Below are positions 8,509 through 21,672 of a DNA stretch of 64,000 nt, piece by piece. The notes beneath the pieces were generated by a model that saw only the letters and a program-made list of their open reading frames with translations, searched no databases and was not told the DNA's origin. A program made the position numbers and the translations under genes. The stretch is taken from NCBI RefSeq assembly GCF_013705725.1, contig NZ_CP055481.1, positions 1,736,001 to 1,800,000 on the forward strand. The letters run 5' to 3'. Each line of letters starts with the position of its first letter. The stretch's first letter is position 1. This DNA is from Klebsiella sp. RHBSTW-00484. Its GTDB lineage: Bacteria; Pseudomonadota; Gammaproteobacteria; Enterobacterales; Enterobacteriaceae.

Positions 8509-10050
8509 TTATGGCGCTATATCAGGCTGTTCTTCTTCGCTAATCTTCAGCCACCAGTCCGGAACGCCTTCCCAGTACTCCTGCTCTTTTTCCAGATCGA
8601 GCAGCACCAGCGCATTTTGACTGAACCAGTCATGGGGGAAAACCAGCGTCCAGTGGTTAGCTTCGGTCTTCAGCGTTAAGGTCGGCGGCGTTGTCGTCGC
8701 CTGACGCTGATTATTCAGCAGCACGCCGAGGCGCAGGAGCTGGATCAGCGGCAGAAACTGCTTTTTCTTAAACAGCGTAAAACGCGGCAAATCATCCAGC
8801 TTGATCGCTTTACGGTGATAGCGGACCAGCGTTGCCATCAGCATTTGCTGTTCCTGATTAAAGCCCGGCAGGTCGCTGTTTTGCAGGATATAAGCCGAGT
8901 GACGATGCATGCCGCTATGGTTAATGTTTAAGCCGACTTCGTGCAGCATGGTTGCCCACTTCAGTAGCGCCGCGAGATGTGGGTTGACAAGCTTAGGGTT
9001 CTGCTCCTGCCACTGGTCAAACATATGCGTGGTTGTCTCCAGCACCCGACGCGCCTGTTCGCGGTCGATATTGTACTGGTTAGCCAGGCTTTGCGCGGTG
9101 CGGCTACGAATATCCTGATGGCGGAAACGTCCCTCCATTTCGTACAGAACGCCTTCGCGCAGCGCACCGTCGGACAGGCGCAGTTCCTTAATCGCCAGCG
9201 CATCGAACACGCCGCAGAGAATAGCCAGGCCTGGCGCGAAAACGGCTTTTCGGTCTTCAGAAAGCCCCGGCAGGCTAAGAGAGTCGAAATTTTTATATTT
9301 CAGCAGCTCTTCGACCAGCATTTCGAGACGTTCAGGGGTAATAAAGCCATCTTTCTCGCCCATAGCGACCAGCACTTCATGAGCAGCTTTAATGGTGCCG
9401 GAGGCACCGAGGGCGACGTTCCAGCCCTGAATGCGGAACTGCCAGGCCAGCGTTTCCAGTTTCTGTACCGCCGACAGGCGCGCGCGCTGGAAATTCTCTT
9501 TGCTGATAATACCGCCAGGGAAATAGACCTGGGAAAAGCTCACACAGCCCATGCGACGGCTTTCCACCAGGCGAGGTTCGAAATCCTCGCCAATAACCAG
9601 CTCGGTAGAGCCGCCGCCGATATCGATAACCAGTTTACGGCCTCGCTCTGGTTGCGTGTGCTCAACACCCATAAAAATCAGGCGCGCTTCTTCGTTGCCT
9701 GGGATTATCTCTATCGGATAGGGGATAACCTTTTCTGCGCGCTTGAGGAACTCAGCTGCGTTTACTGCCTGGCGTAACGTGTGCGTCCCGACGATGCAGA
9801 CGCTGGAGGGGGAAAAACCCTGCAGGCGTTCAGCAAATAGCGACAGGCAGTTCAGCCCACGCGTAATGGCCTCTTCGCTCAGCACAGAGTTTTCATCCAG
9901 ACCATCGGCCAGATGCACCCGCTGTTTAAGGCGACCGATGATCTGCATTGCCCCGTCAACGACGCGGGCGATCACCATATGAAAACTGTTCGAACCAAGG
10001 TCGACCGCAGCAAACTCCTGTGGCCGAGGGGTTTTTTCGTTTATTGGCAT
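8509..10050 (-). CDS. ppx: exopolyphosphatase
   Basis: Ppx releases orthophosphate from the ends of polyphosphate chains and belongs to the Ppx/GppA branch of the actin-like ATPase superfamily. The 513-residue protein shows the phosphate-1 loop [17 protein letters not shown] near residue 15 and the second glycine loop [15 protein letters not shown] near residue 140. An HD-like helical region follows ([16 protein letters not shown]). It starts 3 bp after the ppk stop, so ppk and ppx are co-transcribed as in E. coli. Confidence 0.97.
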   Translation of the reverse strand: MPINEKTPRPQEFAAVDLGSNSFHMVIARVVDGAMQIIGRLKQRVHLADGLDENSVLSEEAITRGLNCLSLFAERLQGFSPSSVCIVGTHTLRQAVNAAEFLKRAEKVIPYPIEIIPGNEEARLIFMGVEHTQPERGRKLVIDIGGGSTELVIGEDFEPRLVESRRMGCVSFSQVYFPGGIISKENFQRARLSAVQKLETLAWQFRIQGWNVALGASGTIKAAHEVLVAMGEKDGFITPERLEMLVEELLKYKNFDSLSLPGLSEDRKAVFAPGLAILCGVFDALAIKELRLSDGALREGVLYEMEGRFRHQDIRSRTAQSLANQYNIDREQARRVLETTTHMFDQWQEQNPKLVNPHLAALLKWATMLHEVGLNINHSGMHRHSAYILQNSDLPGFNQEQQMLMATLVRYHRKAIKLDDLPRFTLFKKKQFLPLIQLLRLGVLLNNQRQATTTPPTLTLKTEANHWTLVFPHDWFSQNALVLLDLEKEQEYWEGVPDWWLKISEEEQPDIAP

Positions 10051-10053
10051 AGG

Positions 10054-12114
10054 TTAGTCGGGCTGTTCGAGTGATTTGAGATAGTCGTAAATCGCCGTTT
10101 GCGCGCGTACTTTACGGCGATTGCCGCGCGGCACGTAGCGATTACTCAGTTCTTTATCAAGATAGCGTGCTTTGACCGTATCGTTGAACAAGAGATCGAA
10201 AATATCCAGCACGCGCTGTTTCAGTCTTGGGTCCAGCAGCGGCGCGGCGACCTCAATACGATAATCGATATTACGCGTCATCCAGTCCGCAGACGATAAC
10301 CAAACCTGCTTATCGCCTCCATTTTCAAAGAAATAGACGCGGTCATGCTCAAGGAAGCGGTCAACGATACTGGTTACGCGAATATTGTCGCTGATACCTT
10401 CTAGCCCAGGGATCAGAGAACACATGCCGCGAATCAGCAGATTAACCGGCACGCCGGAGCTTGACGCAGCGTACAGGCGATCGACCAGGCCTTTATCGAC
10501 CAGGTTGTTCAGCTTCAGGGAGATTCCGCAAGGTAGACCATTCTGCGCGTTAGCGATTTCACGGTCGATCATTTCATACAGCAGGCGACGGGAGTTCTGC
10601 GGTGAAACCAACAGATAATCGAAGCTGACCGGACGGTATGGGTTTTCGATAAAGTTAAATACCCGACGAACTTCATTGGTGATGCGCGCATCGGCGGTCA
10701 GTAAGGAATAGTCGGTGTAAAGACGCGCAGTTTTTTCGTTGAAGTTGCCGGTACCGATATGCGCATAGCGGACGACTTCATCACCCTCTTTACGGGAAAC
10801 GAGGAACAGTTTGGCGTGAATTTTCAGCCCAGGCGCCGAGAAGATCACGTGCACGCCGGCTTCGGTCAGACGTTTGGCCCAATGAATATTGGCCGCTTCG
10901 TCGAAACGTGCCTGCAGTTCTACCACCACGGTGACTTTCTTGCCGTTGTGAGCGGCATGGATCATGGAATCAATAATCCGCGAATCTTTAGCCACGCGGT
11001 AGATGTTGATTTTGATAGCCAATACGTTCGGGTCGAAAGAGGCCTGACGCAGCAGTTCGAGCACGTGTTCAAAGGTGTGGTACGGATAATAGAGCAGCAC
11101 GTCGCGTTCGCGAATCGCGTCAAATCCGTTGCGGAACTTATCGAACCACAGATGACGCAGGCGCGGCATCGGCTTGTTGACCAGATTGGCTTTGCCAACA
11201 TTTGGGAAGCCGATAAAGTCTTTAAAGTTGTGGTAGCGTCCACCCGGGAGCATGGAGTCGTAGTTAGAAATAGACAGCTTATCACGCAGCATTTCGACCA
11301 TTGCGTCAGGCATATCGCGCTGATAGACAAAACGTACCGGTTCCGCGGTCAGGCGCTGCTTCAGACTGGAGGACATCAGTTCCATCAGGCTCGATTCCAT
11401 CTCATGCACCAAATCATATTCGGCATCACGGGTCATTTTCATCGAGTAGGCATTCAGCGCGTCGTAATCGAAGAAGCCTTTAAAGATATCATCCAGACAG
11501 TAGCGCAGAATATTATCAAGCAAAATCATTGGCTTACGGCGTCTTGGTGCTTCCGGCGGCAGGTTCACAAAACGGGGAACTTTATCTGACGGAATTTCCA
11601 ACAGCGCGTAATTGATAGTATCCCCGCGGATGATCTCTACCGCCAGATAGGTGTAATCATCTTTCAGAAATTGCACCAGATCCGTTTCACGATTAATCAG
11701 GATCGGCGAAATATGCTGGCGAAGGTAGAGCTTGAAGTAATTGCGCAGCCAGGACTGCTGGTTGACGGAGAGCTGGCGTTCGTTAATCAGGAAAATCTGG
11801 TTACGCGCCATTTCCAGCAGCAGCTCGTTATACAGACCATCAAATTCCTGATCGGCCTTTAGTACACGAGCCTGGATTTTGCCTAGCAGGTGACGAGAGT
11901 GGGCGGTACTGCCTTGCTCTTCGCTGATGATGATGCGGCGCTTTAGCTCGGCGAACCGCACTTTATAAAATTCATCGAGGTTGTTGGAGTAGATTCCCAA
12001 AAAACGCATGCGCTCAATCAGCGGGTTGCTTTTGTCCGCCGCTTCCTGAAGTACGCGCTCGTTAAAGGACAACCAGCTGAGTTCTTTTTCGATGTATAGC
12101 TTTTCCTGGCCCAT
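10054..12114 (-). CDS. ppk: polyphosphate kinase 1
   Basis: Ppk reversibly polymerises the gamma phosphate of ATP into polyphosphate. The 686-residue protein has the family length. It has the N-terminal four-helix domain ([15 protein letters not shown]) and two phospholipase-D-like catalytic domains. The autophosphorylated His lies in [10 protein letters not shown] and the second catalytic His in [20 protein letters not shown]. It is the first gene of the ppk-ppx operon. A Pho-box-like repeat lies upstream, consistent with the known phosphate-starvation response of this operon. Confidence 0.98.
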   Translation of the reverse strand: MGQEKLYIEKELSWLSFNERVLQEAADKSNPLIERMRFLGIYSNNLDEFYKVRFAELKRRIIISEEQGSTAHSRHLLGKIQARVLKADQEFDGLYNELLLEMARNQIFLINERQLSVNQQSWLRNYFKLYLRQHISPILINRETDLVQFLKDDYTYLAVEIIRGDTINYALLEIPSDKVPRFVNLPPEAPRRRKPMILLDNILRYCLDDIFKGFFDYDALNAYSMKMTRDAEYDLVHEMESSLMELMSSSLKQRLTAEPVRFVYQRDMPDAMVEMLRDKLSISNYDSMLPGGRYHNFKDFIGFPNVGKANLVNKPMPRLRHLWFDKFRNGFDAIRERDVLLYYPYHTFEHVLELLRQASFDPNVLAIKINIYRVAKDSRIIDSMIHAAHNGKKVTVVVELQARFDEAANIHWAKRLTEAGVHVIFSAPGLKIHAKLFLVSRKEGDEVVRYAHIGTGNFNEKTARLYTDYSLLTADARITNEVRRVFNFIENPYRPVSFDYLLVSPQNSRRLLYEMIDREIANAQNGLPCGISLKLNNLVDKGLVDRLYAASSSGVPVNLLIRGMCSLIPGLEGISDNIRVTSIVDRFLEHDRVYFFENGGDKQVWLSSADWMTRNIDYRIEVAAPLLDPRLKQRVLDIFDLLFNDTVKARYLDKELSNRYVPRGNRRKVRAQTAIYDYLKSLEQPD

Positions 12115-12187
12115 TACAACTCACACTCCGTTTTACTCACAGGACATAGACTATTATGACGAAATTTTCCGCATAGCGATTCACTGT

Positions 12188-12205
12188 GTCACAACAATAT
12201 GACAG
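12188..12205 (-). promoter_or_regulatory. Pho box-like site upstream of ppk
   Basis: Read on the minus strand, CTGTCAT-N4-TTGTGAC resembles the paired CTGTCAT repeats of a PhoB site. The first half is perfect and the second has three mismatches. It lies about 75-90 bp before the ppk start. Confidence 0.45.
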
Positions 12206-12254
12206 TAAGAAGAACTATTTCTTCGACATGATTGATTGCTAAACGATTTTAATC

Positions 12255-12286
12255 AAAAAAAGCCCCGCATGGATAAAACGCAGGGC
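12255..12286 (-). terminator. rho-independent terminator of purMN
   Basis: On the minus strand GCCCTGC pairs with GCGGGGC (one G-U) and is followed by seven T. It lies just beyond the purN stop. Confidence 0.8.
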
Positions 12287-12292
12287 GATGGG

Positions 12293-14178
<1,886 letters not shown>

Positions 14179-14232
14179 TTATCAATAACAGATAAACCGT
14201 GAGTTGGGTGGGATTTAGTAAGGGAGTTGAGG

Positions 14233-15126
14233 ATGAAAATTGCCGCGTTTGATATTGGTGGCACGGCGTTAAAAATGGGCGTAATGACCCGAGAAGGCGC
14301 GCTGTTGGATAAAGGTAAACAGTCAATAAGCGACAGCGATGGCGACCAGATTCTGCAGGCGATGCTGGCGTGGATTGCTGCTCATCCAGAATGTGAAGGG
14401 GTGGCTATCAGCGCTCCCGGCTACGTGAATCCGCACACTGGCTTTATCGAAATGGGCGGCGCCATCCGTAAATTTGATAATTTCGCCATTAAAACCTGGC
14501 TTGAAGAGCAAGTGCGTTTGCCGGTCGCCATTGAAAATGACGCTAACTGTGTGCTGCTGGCCGAGCGCTGGCAGGGCAAAGCCGCAGAAATGGCTAATTT
14601 CCTGGTTCTGACCATCGGCACCGGTATCGGCGGAGCGATTTTCTGTAATAACCAACTGGTGCATGGTGCGCGTTTTCGCGCCGGTGAATTCGGCTATATG
14701 CAAACGGCGCGTCCCGGTACCCGCGACGTGCGGCGCTATTCGATGAATGAAAACTGCACACTGCGCGTTCTGCGCCATCGCTATGCTGAACATATCGGTA
14801 AAGCGCTGGATGAAGTGACCGGTGAAGAAATTTTTGACCGCTACGATGCGGGCGACGCCACCTGTCGGCGTCTGGTTTCCGAATTTTTTAACGGTCTCGG
14901 CACCGGGCTTTATAACCTCGTCAACGTGTTCGACCCGCAAACGATTTTAATCGGCGGCGGAATTGTGGAACGACCGGGCTTTCTGGCGCTGCTGCGCGAA
15001 CATCTGGCCTGGTTTGGCATTGCGGACTATATCGACACCGTCAGCCATGGCAACGACGCCGGGCTGGTAGGCGCTGTTTACCATTTCAATCAGCAATATC
15101 GGTCGCATAGCGGCGACTGCGCATAG
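14233..15126 (+). CDS. bglK: ROK-family beta-glucoside kinase
   Basis: This 297-residue ROK sugar kinase aligns along its length with the BglK of Klebsiella pneumoniae as I know it. That enzyme phosphorylates the 6-OH of the non-reducing glucose of cellobiose and related disaccharides with ATP. Visible motifs are the N-terminal phosphate loop FDIGGTALKMG, the substrate segment VAIENDANCVLL, LTIGTGIGG and IGGGI near the C-terminus. The Cys-rich zinc motif of classical glucokinases is not evident, as in BglK. The ATG at 14233 follows AGGGAG. A 6-phospho-beta-glucosidase follows after 13 bp, so the pair phosphorylates and then splits disaccharides taken up without a PTS. Confidence 0.88.
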   Translation: MKIAAFDIGGTALKMGVMTREGALLDKGKQSISDSDGDQILQAMLAWIAAHPECEGVAISAPGYVNPHTGFIEMGGAIRKFDNFAIKTWLEEQVRLPVAIENDANCVLLAERWQGKAAEMANFLVLTIGTGIGGAIFCNNQLVHGARFRAGEFGYMQTARPGTRDVRRYSMNENCTLRVLRHRYAEHIGKALDEVTGEEIFDRYDAGDATCRRLVSEFFNGLGTGLYNLVNVFDPQTILIGGGIVERPGFLALLREHLAWFGIADYIDTVSHGNDAGLVGAVYHFNQQYRSHSGDCA

Positions 15127-15130
15127 ATAG

Positions 15131-16570
<1,440 letters not shown>

Positions 16571-16592
16571 ATTGCCACAAAGCCCCATCCAG

Positions 16593-16616
16593 CCCCGCGT
16601 TCGCGGGGTTTTTTTA
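16593..16616 (+). terminator. rho-independent terminator of the bglK operon
   Basis: CCCCGC pairs with GCGGGG around GTTC and is followed by seven T. It isolates the beta-glucoside genes from upp. Confidence 0.9.
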
Positions 16617-16704
16617 TTTTGTCTTATACTGGCTCAGGCAGCGTAAAGCATTTTGGTTGATCCCGGTCAAACATATCGGCTATGGCGTAAAAGGTAAAAG
16701 GCGG

Positions 16705-16725
16705 TATAATCCGGCGATTTTTTTT
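16705..16725 (+). promoter_or_regulatory. upp promoter -10 and UTP-sensitive start region
   Basis: A perfect TATAAT (16705-16710) is followed six bases on by GA and a run of eight T (16718-16725). In E. coli the same arrangement gives UTP-dependent start-site selection and reiterative U addition that lowers upp expression when UTP is high. The layout is conserved here, so I infer the same control. I see no good -35. Confidence 0.7.
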
Positions 16726-16752
16726 GTGGCTGCCCCTCAGAGGAGAAAGAGA

Positions 16753-17379
16753 ATGAAGATCGTGGAAGTGAAACACCCACTCGTCAAACACAAGCTGGGC
16801 CTGATGCGCGAGCATGACATCAGCACCAAACGCTTCCGTGAACTCGCCTCAGAAGTGGGCAGCTTACTGACTTATGAAGCCACTGCCGATCTGGCGACCG
16901 AGAAAGTCACCATTGAAGGCTGGAACGGTCCGGTAGAAGTCGAGCAAATCAAAGGTAAGAAAATTACCGTTGTGCCGATCCTGCGCGCAGGTCTGGGAAT
17001 GATGGAAGGCGTGCTTGAGCATGTGCCGAGCGCGCGTATCAGCGTCGTGGGCATCTATCGTGACGAAGAAACCCTTGAGCCGGTTCCTTACTTCCAGAAG
17101 CTGGTGTCCAATATTGACGAACGTATGGCGCTGGTAGTTGACCCGATGCTGGCAACCGGCGGTTCAATGATCGCCACTATCGACCTGCTGAAAAAAGCGG
17201 GCTGCACCAGTATTAAGGTGCTGGTTCTGGTGGCCGCGCCGGAAGGTATCGCCGCGCTGGAGAAAGCGCATCCGGATGTGGAAATGTACACCGCATCAAT
17301 TGACCAGGGCCTTAACGAGCACGGATACATTATTCCGGGGCTCGGCGATGCCGGCGATAAGATTTTTGGTACGAAATAA
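16753..17379 (+). CDS. upp: uracil phosphoribosyltransferase
   Basis: Upp makes UMP from uracil and PRPP in pyrimidine salvage. The 208-residue protein starts [19 protein letters not shown] and carries the PRPP-binding loop [17 protein letters not shown] and the C-terminal uracil-binding [17 protein letters not shown]. Length and start match E. coli. AGGAGAAAGAGA precedes the ATG. It is followed by an intrinsic terminator and then uraA, so the permease is made partly by read-through or from its own promoter. Confidence 0.98.
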   Translation: MKIVEVKHPLVKHKLGLMREHDISTKRFRELASEVGSLLTYEATADLATEKVTIEGWNGPVEVEQIKGKKITVVPILRAGLGMMEGVLEHVPSARISVVGIYRDEETLEPVPYFQKLVSNIDERMALVVDPMLATGGSMIATIDLLKKAGCTSIKVLVLVAAPEGIAALEKAHPDVEMYTASIDQGLNEHGYIIPGLGDAGDKIFGTK

Positions 17380-17391
17380 ATGATGAAGTAG

Positions 17392-17423
17392 AAAAAGCCG
17401 ACTTTGATAGTCGGCTTTTTTTT
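17392..17423 (+). terminator. rho-independent terminator between upp and uraA
   Basis: A 12-bp perfect stem, AAAAAGCCGACT with AGTCGGCTTTTT, surrounds a 5-nt loop and runs into eight T. It would reduce transcription of uraA relative to upp. Confidence 0.92.
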
Positions 17424-17474
17424 GAATAAAACACACCAACAACAACCAACAAACGACTCTCAGAGGAAAATGCC

Positions 17475-18764
17475 ATGACGCGCCGTGCTATCGGGGTGAG
17501 TGAAAGACCGCCGCTTTTACAGACAATCCCGCTTAGTTTGCAACATCTGTTCGCCATGTTTGGCGCAACGGTACTGGTGCCCGTTCTGTTTCATATCAAC
17601 CCGGCCACGGTACTGCTGTTTAACGGCATCGGAACGCTGTTATATCTTTTCATCTGCAAAGGCAAAATCCCGGCTTACCTTGGATCGAGCTTTGCCTTTA
17701 TTTCCCCGGTACTGCTGTTGTTGCCGCTGGGCTACGAAGTTGCCCTCGGCGGCTTTATCATGTGCGGCGTGCTGTTTTGCATCGTCTCTTTTATTGTCAA
17801 AAAAGCCGGTACCGGCTGGCTGGATGTGATGTTCCCCCCGGCGGCGATGGGCGCGATTGTTGCGGTTATCGGGCTGGAACTGGCGGGCGTTGCGGCGAAC
17901 ATGGCCGGACTGCTGCCTGCGGACGGGCAAGCTCCAGATACCAGGACTATTATCATTTCGATGGTGACGCTGGGCGTGACGGTCTTCGGTTCGGTGCTGT
18001 TCCGCGGTTTCATGGCGATTATCCCGATTTTGATCGGCGTGCTGGTGGGCTACGCACTCTCTTTTGTGATGGGCGCTGTCGATACCACGCCAATCGCTGA
18101 GGCTCACTGGTTCGCGCTGCCGACCTTCTACACGCCGCGCTTTGAATGGTTTGCGATTTTCACCATTCTGCCTGCCGCGCTGGTCGTCATCGCCGAGCAC
18201 GTTGGGCATTTAGTCGTGACGGCGAATATTGTCAAAAAAGATCTGCTCCGCGATCCGGGCCTGCATCGTTCAATGTTTGCCAACGGTCTCTCCACGGTGA
18301 TCTCCGGCTTCTTTGGCTCCACGCCGAACACCACCTACGGCGAGAATATCGGCGTGATGGCGATTACCCGCGTTTACAGCTCCTGGGTTATTGGTGGGGC
18401 GGCGATTATTGCGATTCTGCTCTCCTGCGTTGGCAAGCTGGCGGCAGCAATCCAGATCATTCCGCTACCGGTCATGGGCGGCGTGTCTCTGCTGCTGTAC
18501 GGTGTGATCGGCGCATCGGGTATTCGCGTGCTGATTGAATCAAAAGTGGATTACAACAAAGCGCAGAACCTGATTCTGACCTCCGTTATCCTGATCATCG
18601 GCGTTAGCGGTGCGAAGGTGCATATTGGTGCCGCAGAATTGAAAGGTATGGCGCTGGCGACCATCGTGGGTATCTGCCTGAGCCTGATCTTCAAACTGAT
18701 TAGCGTTCTGCGTCCGGAAGAGGTTGTCCTCGACGCGGCGGATAGCGAAGAAGCAAAACATTGA
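17475..18764 (+). CDS. uraA: uracil:proton symporter
   Basis: UraA imports uracil across the inner membrane with a proton (NCS2 family, 14 helices). The 429-residue sequence is close to E. coli UraA throughout. It contains the Glu-bearing binding segments AEHVGHLVV (Glu241 region) and TTYGENIGVM (Glu290 region). CAGAGGAAAA precedes the ATG. It lies downstream of upp, so uptake and salvage of uracil are linked. A GC-rich hairpin without a T-run follows at 18773-18793. Confidence 0.98.
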   Translation: MTRRAIGVSERPPLLQTIPLSLQHLFAMFGATVLVPVLFHINPATVLLFNGIGTLLYLFICKGKIPAYLGSSFAFISPVLLLLPLGYEVALGGFIMCGVLFCIVSFIVKKAGTGWLDVMFPPAAMGAIVAVIGLELAGVAANMAGLLPADGQAPDTRTIIISMVTLGVTVFGSVLFRGFMAIIPILIGVLVGYALSFVMGAVDTTPIAEAHWFALPTFYTPRFEWFAIFTILPAALVVIAEHVGHLVVTANIVKKDLLRDPGLHRSMFANGLSTVISGFFGSTPNTTYGENIGVMAITRVYSSWVIGGAAIIAILLSCVGKLAAAIQIIPLPVMGGVSLLLYGVIGASGIRVLIESKVDYNKAQNLILTSVILIIGVSGAKVHIGAAELKGMALATIVGICLSLIFKLISVLRPEEVVLDAADSEEAKH

Positions 18765-18772
18765 TCCTTATA

Positions 18773-18793
18773 CCGGGCGGCGATCCCGCCCGG
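18773..18793 (+). terminator. GC-rich hairpin after uraA
   Basis: CCGGGCGG pairs with CCGCCCGG around a 5-nt loop, 9 bp after the uraA stop. The following bases are C/T-mixed rather than a T-run, so termination strength is uncertain. Confidence 0.5.
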
Positions 18794-18859
18794 TTCTCTC
18801 CTTAGCTATTTGTGTGCTAAACTCTTCGCGTTTTTCTGAAAGCCTATGTTGAGGTCCAT

Positions 18860-19561
18860 CTGAACGCACCGGCACAGCTCTCTTTGCCACTGTATCTTCC
18901 CGATGATGAAACTTTCGCGAGTTTCTGGCCGGGCGATAATCCTTCTCTTCTTGCTGCCCTTCAGAACGTGCTGCGGCAGGAACATAGCGGATACATCTAT
19001 ATCTGGTCACGCGAAGGGGCGGGGCGCAGCCATTTATTGCACGCCGCCTGCGCGGAACTCTCCCAACGTGGCGACGCAGTGGGCTACGTTCCTTTGGATA
19101 AACGGACGTGGTTTGTGCCAGAAGTGCTGGACGGAATGGAGCAGCTATCGCTGGTTTGCATCGATAATATTGAATGCGTGGCGGGCGATGAACTGTGGGA
19201 AATGGCGATCTTCGATCTCTATAACCGGATCCTTGAATCGGGCAAAACTCGGTTGCTGATTACCGGCGATCGGCCTCCTCGCCAGCTCAAACTGGGGCTG
19301 GCGGATCTGGCATCGCGCCTCGATTGGGGGCAAATCTACAAGCTACAGCCGCTATCAGATGAAGATAAGCTTCAGGCACTACAACTGCGTGCCAGATTGC
19401 GCGGCTTCGAGATGCCGGAAGATGTGTGTCGTTTTCTACTTAAGCGGCTGGATCGTGAAATGCGCTCGCTGTTCATGACTCTTGATCAGTTGGATCACGC
19501 CTCGATTACCGCTCAGCGCAAATTGACGATCCCGTTCGTGAAAGAAATCCTGAAGCTTTAG
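18860..19561 (+). CDS. hda: DnaA-inactivating protein Hda, CTG start
   Basis: Hda is an AAA+ protein that binds the DNA-loaded beta clamp and stimulates hydrolysis of DnaA-bound ATP, preventing re-initiation of replication. Reading from the CTG at 18860, preceded by TGAGGT, gives 233 residues, the E. coli length. It restores the clamp-binding motif QLSLPL at residues 6-11. A later TTG start at 18884 would delete most of that motif. I recall that E. coli hda also starts at CUG. The P-loop region reads [13 protein letters not shown], the sensor-2 helix region [10 protein letters not shown]. The convergent neighbour is yfgD. Confidence 0.93.
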   Translation: MNAPAQLSLPLYLPDDETFASFWPGDNPSLLAALQNVLRQEHSGYIYIWSREGAGRSHLLHAACAELSQRGDAVGYVPLDKRTWFVPEVLDGMEQLSLVCIDNIECVAGDELWEMAIFDLYNRILESGKTRLLITGDRPPRQLKLGLADLASRLDWGQIYKLQPLSDEDKLQALQLRARLRGFEMPEDVCRFLLKRLDREMRSLFMTLDQLDHASITAQRKLTIPFVKEILKL

Positions 19562-19601
19562 GCTGCGCCGCAACGTTCAAATCCGTTACGGCGCGTTGCT
19601 T

Positions 19602-19961
19602 CTAGCTGACAATTTCCAGAACTTGCTCAGGTGGGCGGCCGATTCTTGCTTCGCCGTGGCTCACTACGATAGGCCGTTCAATCAGCTTTGGATTGTCGAT
19701 CATCGCCTGGATTAGCGCATCTTCGCTAAGTTGTGGGTTAGCGAGATCCAGCGATTTATACAGATCTTCTTTCTGGCGCATCAATTCACGAGCGCTGGCC
19801 ATCCCCAACATCTTCAGCAGCTGACGCAGCGTAGCGGCGTCCGGCGGCGTCTCCAGATAAAGCACCACTTCAGGATCGATGCCGTTGGCTTTCAGCAGGC
19901 TTAATGTGTCGCGACTCTTGGAGCAGCGAGGGTTGTGATAGATTTTGACCGTATCGGACAT
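19602..19961 (-). CDS. yfgD: ArsC-family thioredoxin-fold protein YfgD
   Basis: The 119-residue protein has the ArsC fold with the redox Cys13 in HNPRCSKSRDTL and the arginine-containing region LIERPIVVSHGEARIGRP. It resembles arsenate reductases, but there is no arsenic-resistance context. Its stop-to-start distance from bepA upstream is 9 bp, so it is co-transcribed with bepA as in E. coli. Real substrate unknown. Confidence 0.9.
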   Translation of the reverse strand: MSDTVKIYHNPRCSKSRDTLSLLKANGIDPEVVLYLETPPDAATLRQLLKMLGMASARELMRQKEDLYKSLDLANPQLSEDALIQAMIDNPKLIERPIVVSHGEARIGRPPEQVLEIVS

Positions 19962-19970
19962 GAGATCTCC

Positions 19971-21434
19971 TTACATTTTCTGGTACGGTTTGAAGCGTTC
20001 TTGCAGCTGGCGCAGCTGATCGATGCGCGCATCGTAGCGAGCCTGTTGCAAACTGCCTAATTTCACCTGCGAGCTGGCGCTGCTGAGCAGCGTAATGGCC
20101 TGATCGAGTCGGCCAACCAGCGCCATGCCTTCCGCCCGTGCGGCCAGCTCCTGATCGCGATTGCCGAGTTTGGCTTCCGCCTGCGCCAGTAAATCCCAAC
20201 CGTTGGCGTCATCTTTATAATTAAAAGTGTAGCGATTTAGGATATTCGCCGCTTCTGCCGGTTGCCCGCCTTCCAGCAAGGCGTTGGCAAGGTTTAATTG
20301 CAGCACCGGATTGGTTCGCAGCTCACGGGCACTTTTCAGGCGATTAATCGCCTCCGTCGCTTTCTTCTGCCCAAGGTCAATATCGGTTGCCAGGTCAAGA
20401 TACCAGGCGTTTTGCGAATCAGCACTCAGCAGCGGCTGCAGCGTTTTGCTCGCCAGCGCGTAATTGTCGTTGCCCATCGCCAGCAGGGCGCGACCGTATT
20501 GCGCGGCATGCTGTTCGCGGATATTCCCTTTCTCCCAGCTGCTTAGCAGATCATTGCCCAGCTTGTTGTCGCCGGAGGTGTACATGCCAAGCGTACGGGC
20601 TTTCGCCAGATAGAAGTCAGCCGAGGACTGGACGACGACCGGACGCATCTGGTTTGCGCGGTTGCGGGCGTCGGACAGACGGCTTTCCGGCAGGGGGTGC
20701 GTCAGCAGCATTTCCGGCGGACGAGTAGAGTAGCGCGATTCATCAAGCAGCTTGCCCATAAATGCCGGCATCGCCTGCGGATCGAAACCAGAACGCTGAA
20801 GAACCTGAATACCAATGCGGTCGGCCTCTTCTTCGTTTTGCCGGGTAAAGCTGATCATTCCCTGCTGGGTTCCCGCCAGGGTCCCGGTGAGCGCCGCCAT
20901 CCCGGCCTGCGGACTTGCCATCGCCAGAAGAATCGATCCCAGCGCGCCGACCCAAGTCAGCGGAGCGTTACGCTTTTGGTCTTCCATCGCGCGGGCAAGG
21001 TGGCGCTGGGTGACGTGAGAAATTTCGTGCGCCATGACCGACGCCAGCTCGCTTTCGTTATCGGAATAGCGGAAAAGGGCCGAGTGCAGCACAACGTTAC
21101 CGCCGAAGAATGCAAAGGCGTTAATTTGATCGTTATTGATTAGATAAAAGTGGAACGGCGTTCGCACTGAATTGGCGTGCGAAACCAGACGCATACCTAA
21201 GCCGTTAATGTATTGTACCAGCAGCGGGTCATTGATTAGCGGTGCGCTACCGCGCAGCTGGCGTACATAATAATCCCCCATCTGCAATTCCTGGCCAATG
21301 GAGAGCGTGCTTCCTGCGGAGGTGCCCATGTCCGGCAGGGTGTCTGCGGAGTCGGCAAAAGCAGGTAATATCGAACCCAGCGTCAGCGACGCTATGACGG
21401 TTGCCACCAGCGTTTTCTTCAACTGCCTGAACAT
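19971..21434 (-). CDS. bepA: periplasmic metalloprotease/chaperone BepA
   Basis: BepA promotes assembly of the LPS transport protein LptD and degrades stalled outer-membrane proteins. The 487-residue protein matches E. coli in length. It has a Sec signal peptide ([22 protein letters not shown], cleaved near residue 27), an M48 zinc-protease domain with HEISH (His136, Glu137, His140), and a C-terminal TPR region. I chose ATG 21434, giving MFRQLKKTL. An upstream in-frame ATG at 21515 would put 27 non-signal residues in front. Confidence 0.97.
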   Translation of the reverse strand: MFRQLKKTLVATVIASLTLGSILPAFADSADTLPDMGTSAGSTLSIGQELQMGDYYVRQLRGSAPLINDPLLVQYINGLGMRLVSHANSVRTPFHFYLINNDQINAFAFFGGNVVLHSALFRYSDNESELASVMAHEISHVTQRHLARAMEDQKRNAPLTWVGALGSILLAMASPQAGMAALTGTLAGTQQGMISFTRQNEEEADRIGIQVLQRSGFDPQAMPAFMGKLLDESRYSTRPPEMLLTHPLPESRLSDARNRANQMRPVVVQSSADFYLAKARTLGMYTSGDNKLGNDLLSSWEKGNIREQHAAQYGRALLAMGNDNYALASKTLQPLLSADSQNAWYLDLATDIDLGQKKATEAINRLKSARELRTNPVLQLNLANALLEGGQPAEAANILNRYTFNYKDDANGWDLLAQAEAKLGNRDQELAARAEGMALVGRLDQAITLLSSASSQVKLGSLQQARYDARIDQLRQLQERFKPYQKM

Positions 21435-21672
21435 AACCTCAATCCTGTAATGTAGGTGTGCCAGTTTGACCGATTGTGCGGCGTAATGTTCCCTGACCGC
21501 AAGCAAGTTCAGCAAGTTCAGCGAGTTTAGCCGTCGTTAGCGGCGTTGCAAATATCATATTCACCCGGTCATTAATGTTTGTGGTTTTACCCATAAAAAG
21601 CGAAGTCTTTTTTGTGACATTTCGATACAATTCCCGAGATTGTTACAGCTTTGCTCTTCAGGGAAGGGTTTT

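Noticed and set aside
19563..19594. Terminator between hda and yfgD
   Set aside because: The GC-rich hairpin has a central mismatch and no T-run on either strand, so I do not list it as a terminator, although these convergent genes need one.
19602..19961. Arsenic-resistance gene (arsC)
   Set aside because: The fold is ArsC-like, but context (bepA-yfgD) and sequence fit the housekeeping YfgD protein, with no arsR, arsB or arsenic genes near. The same reasoning applies to yffB.
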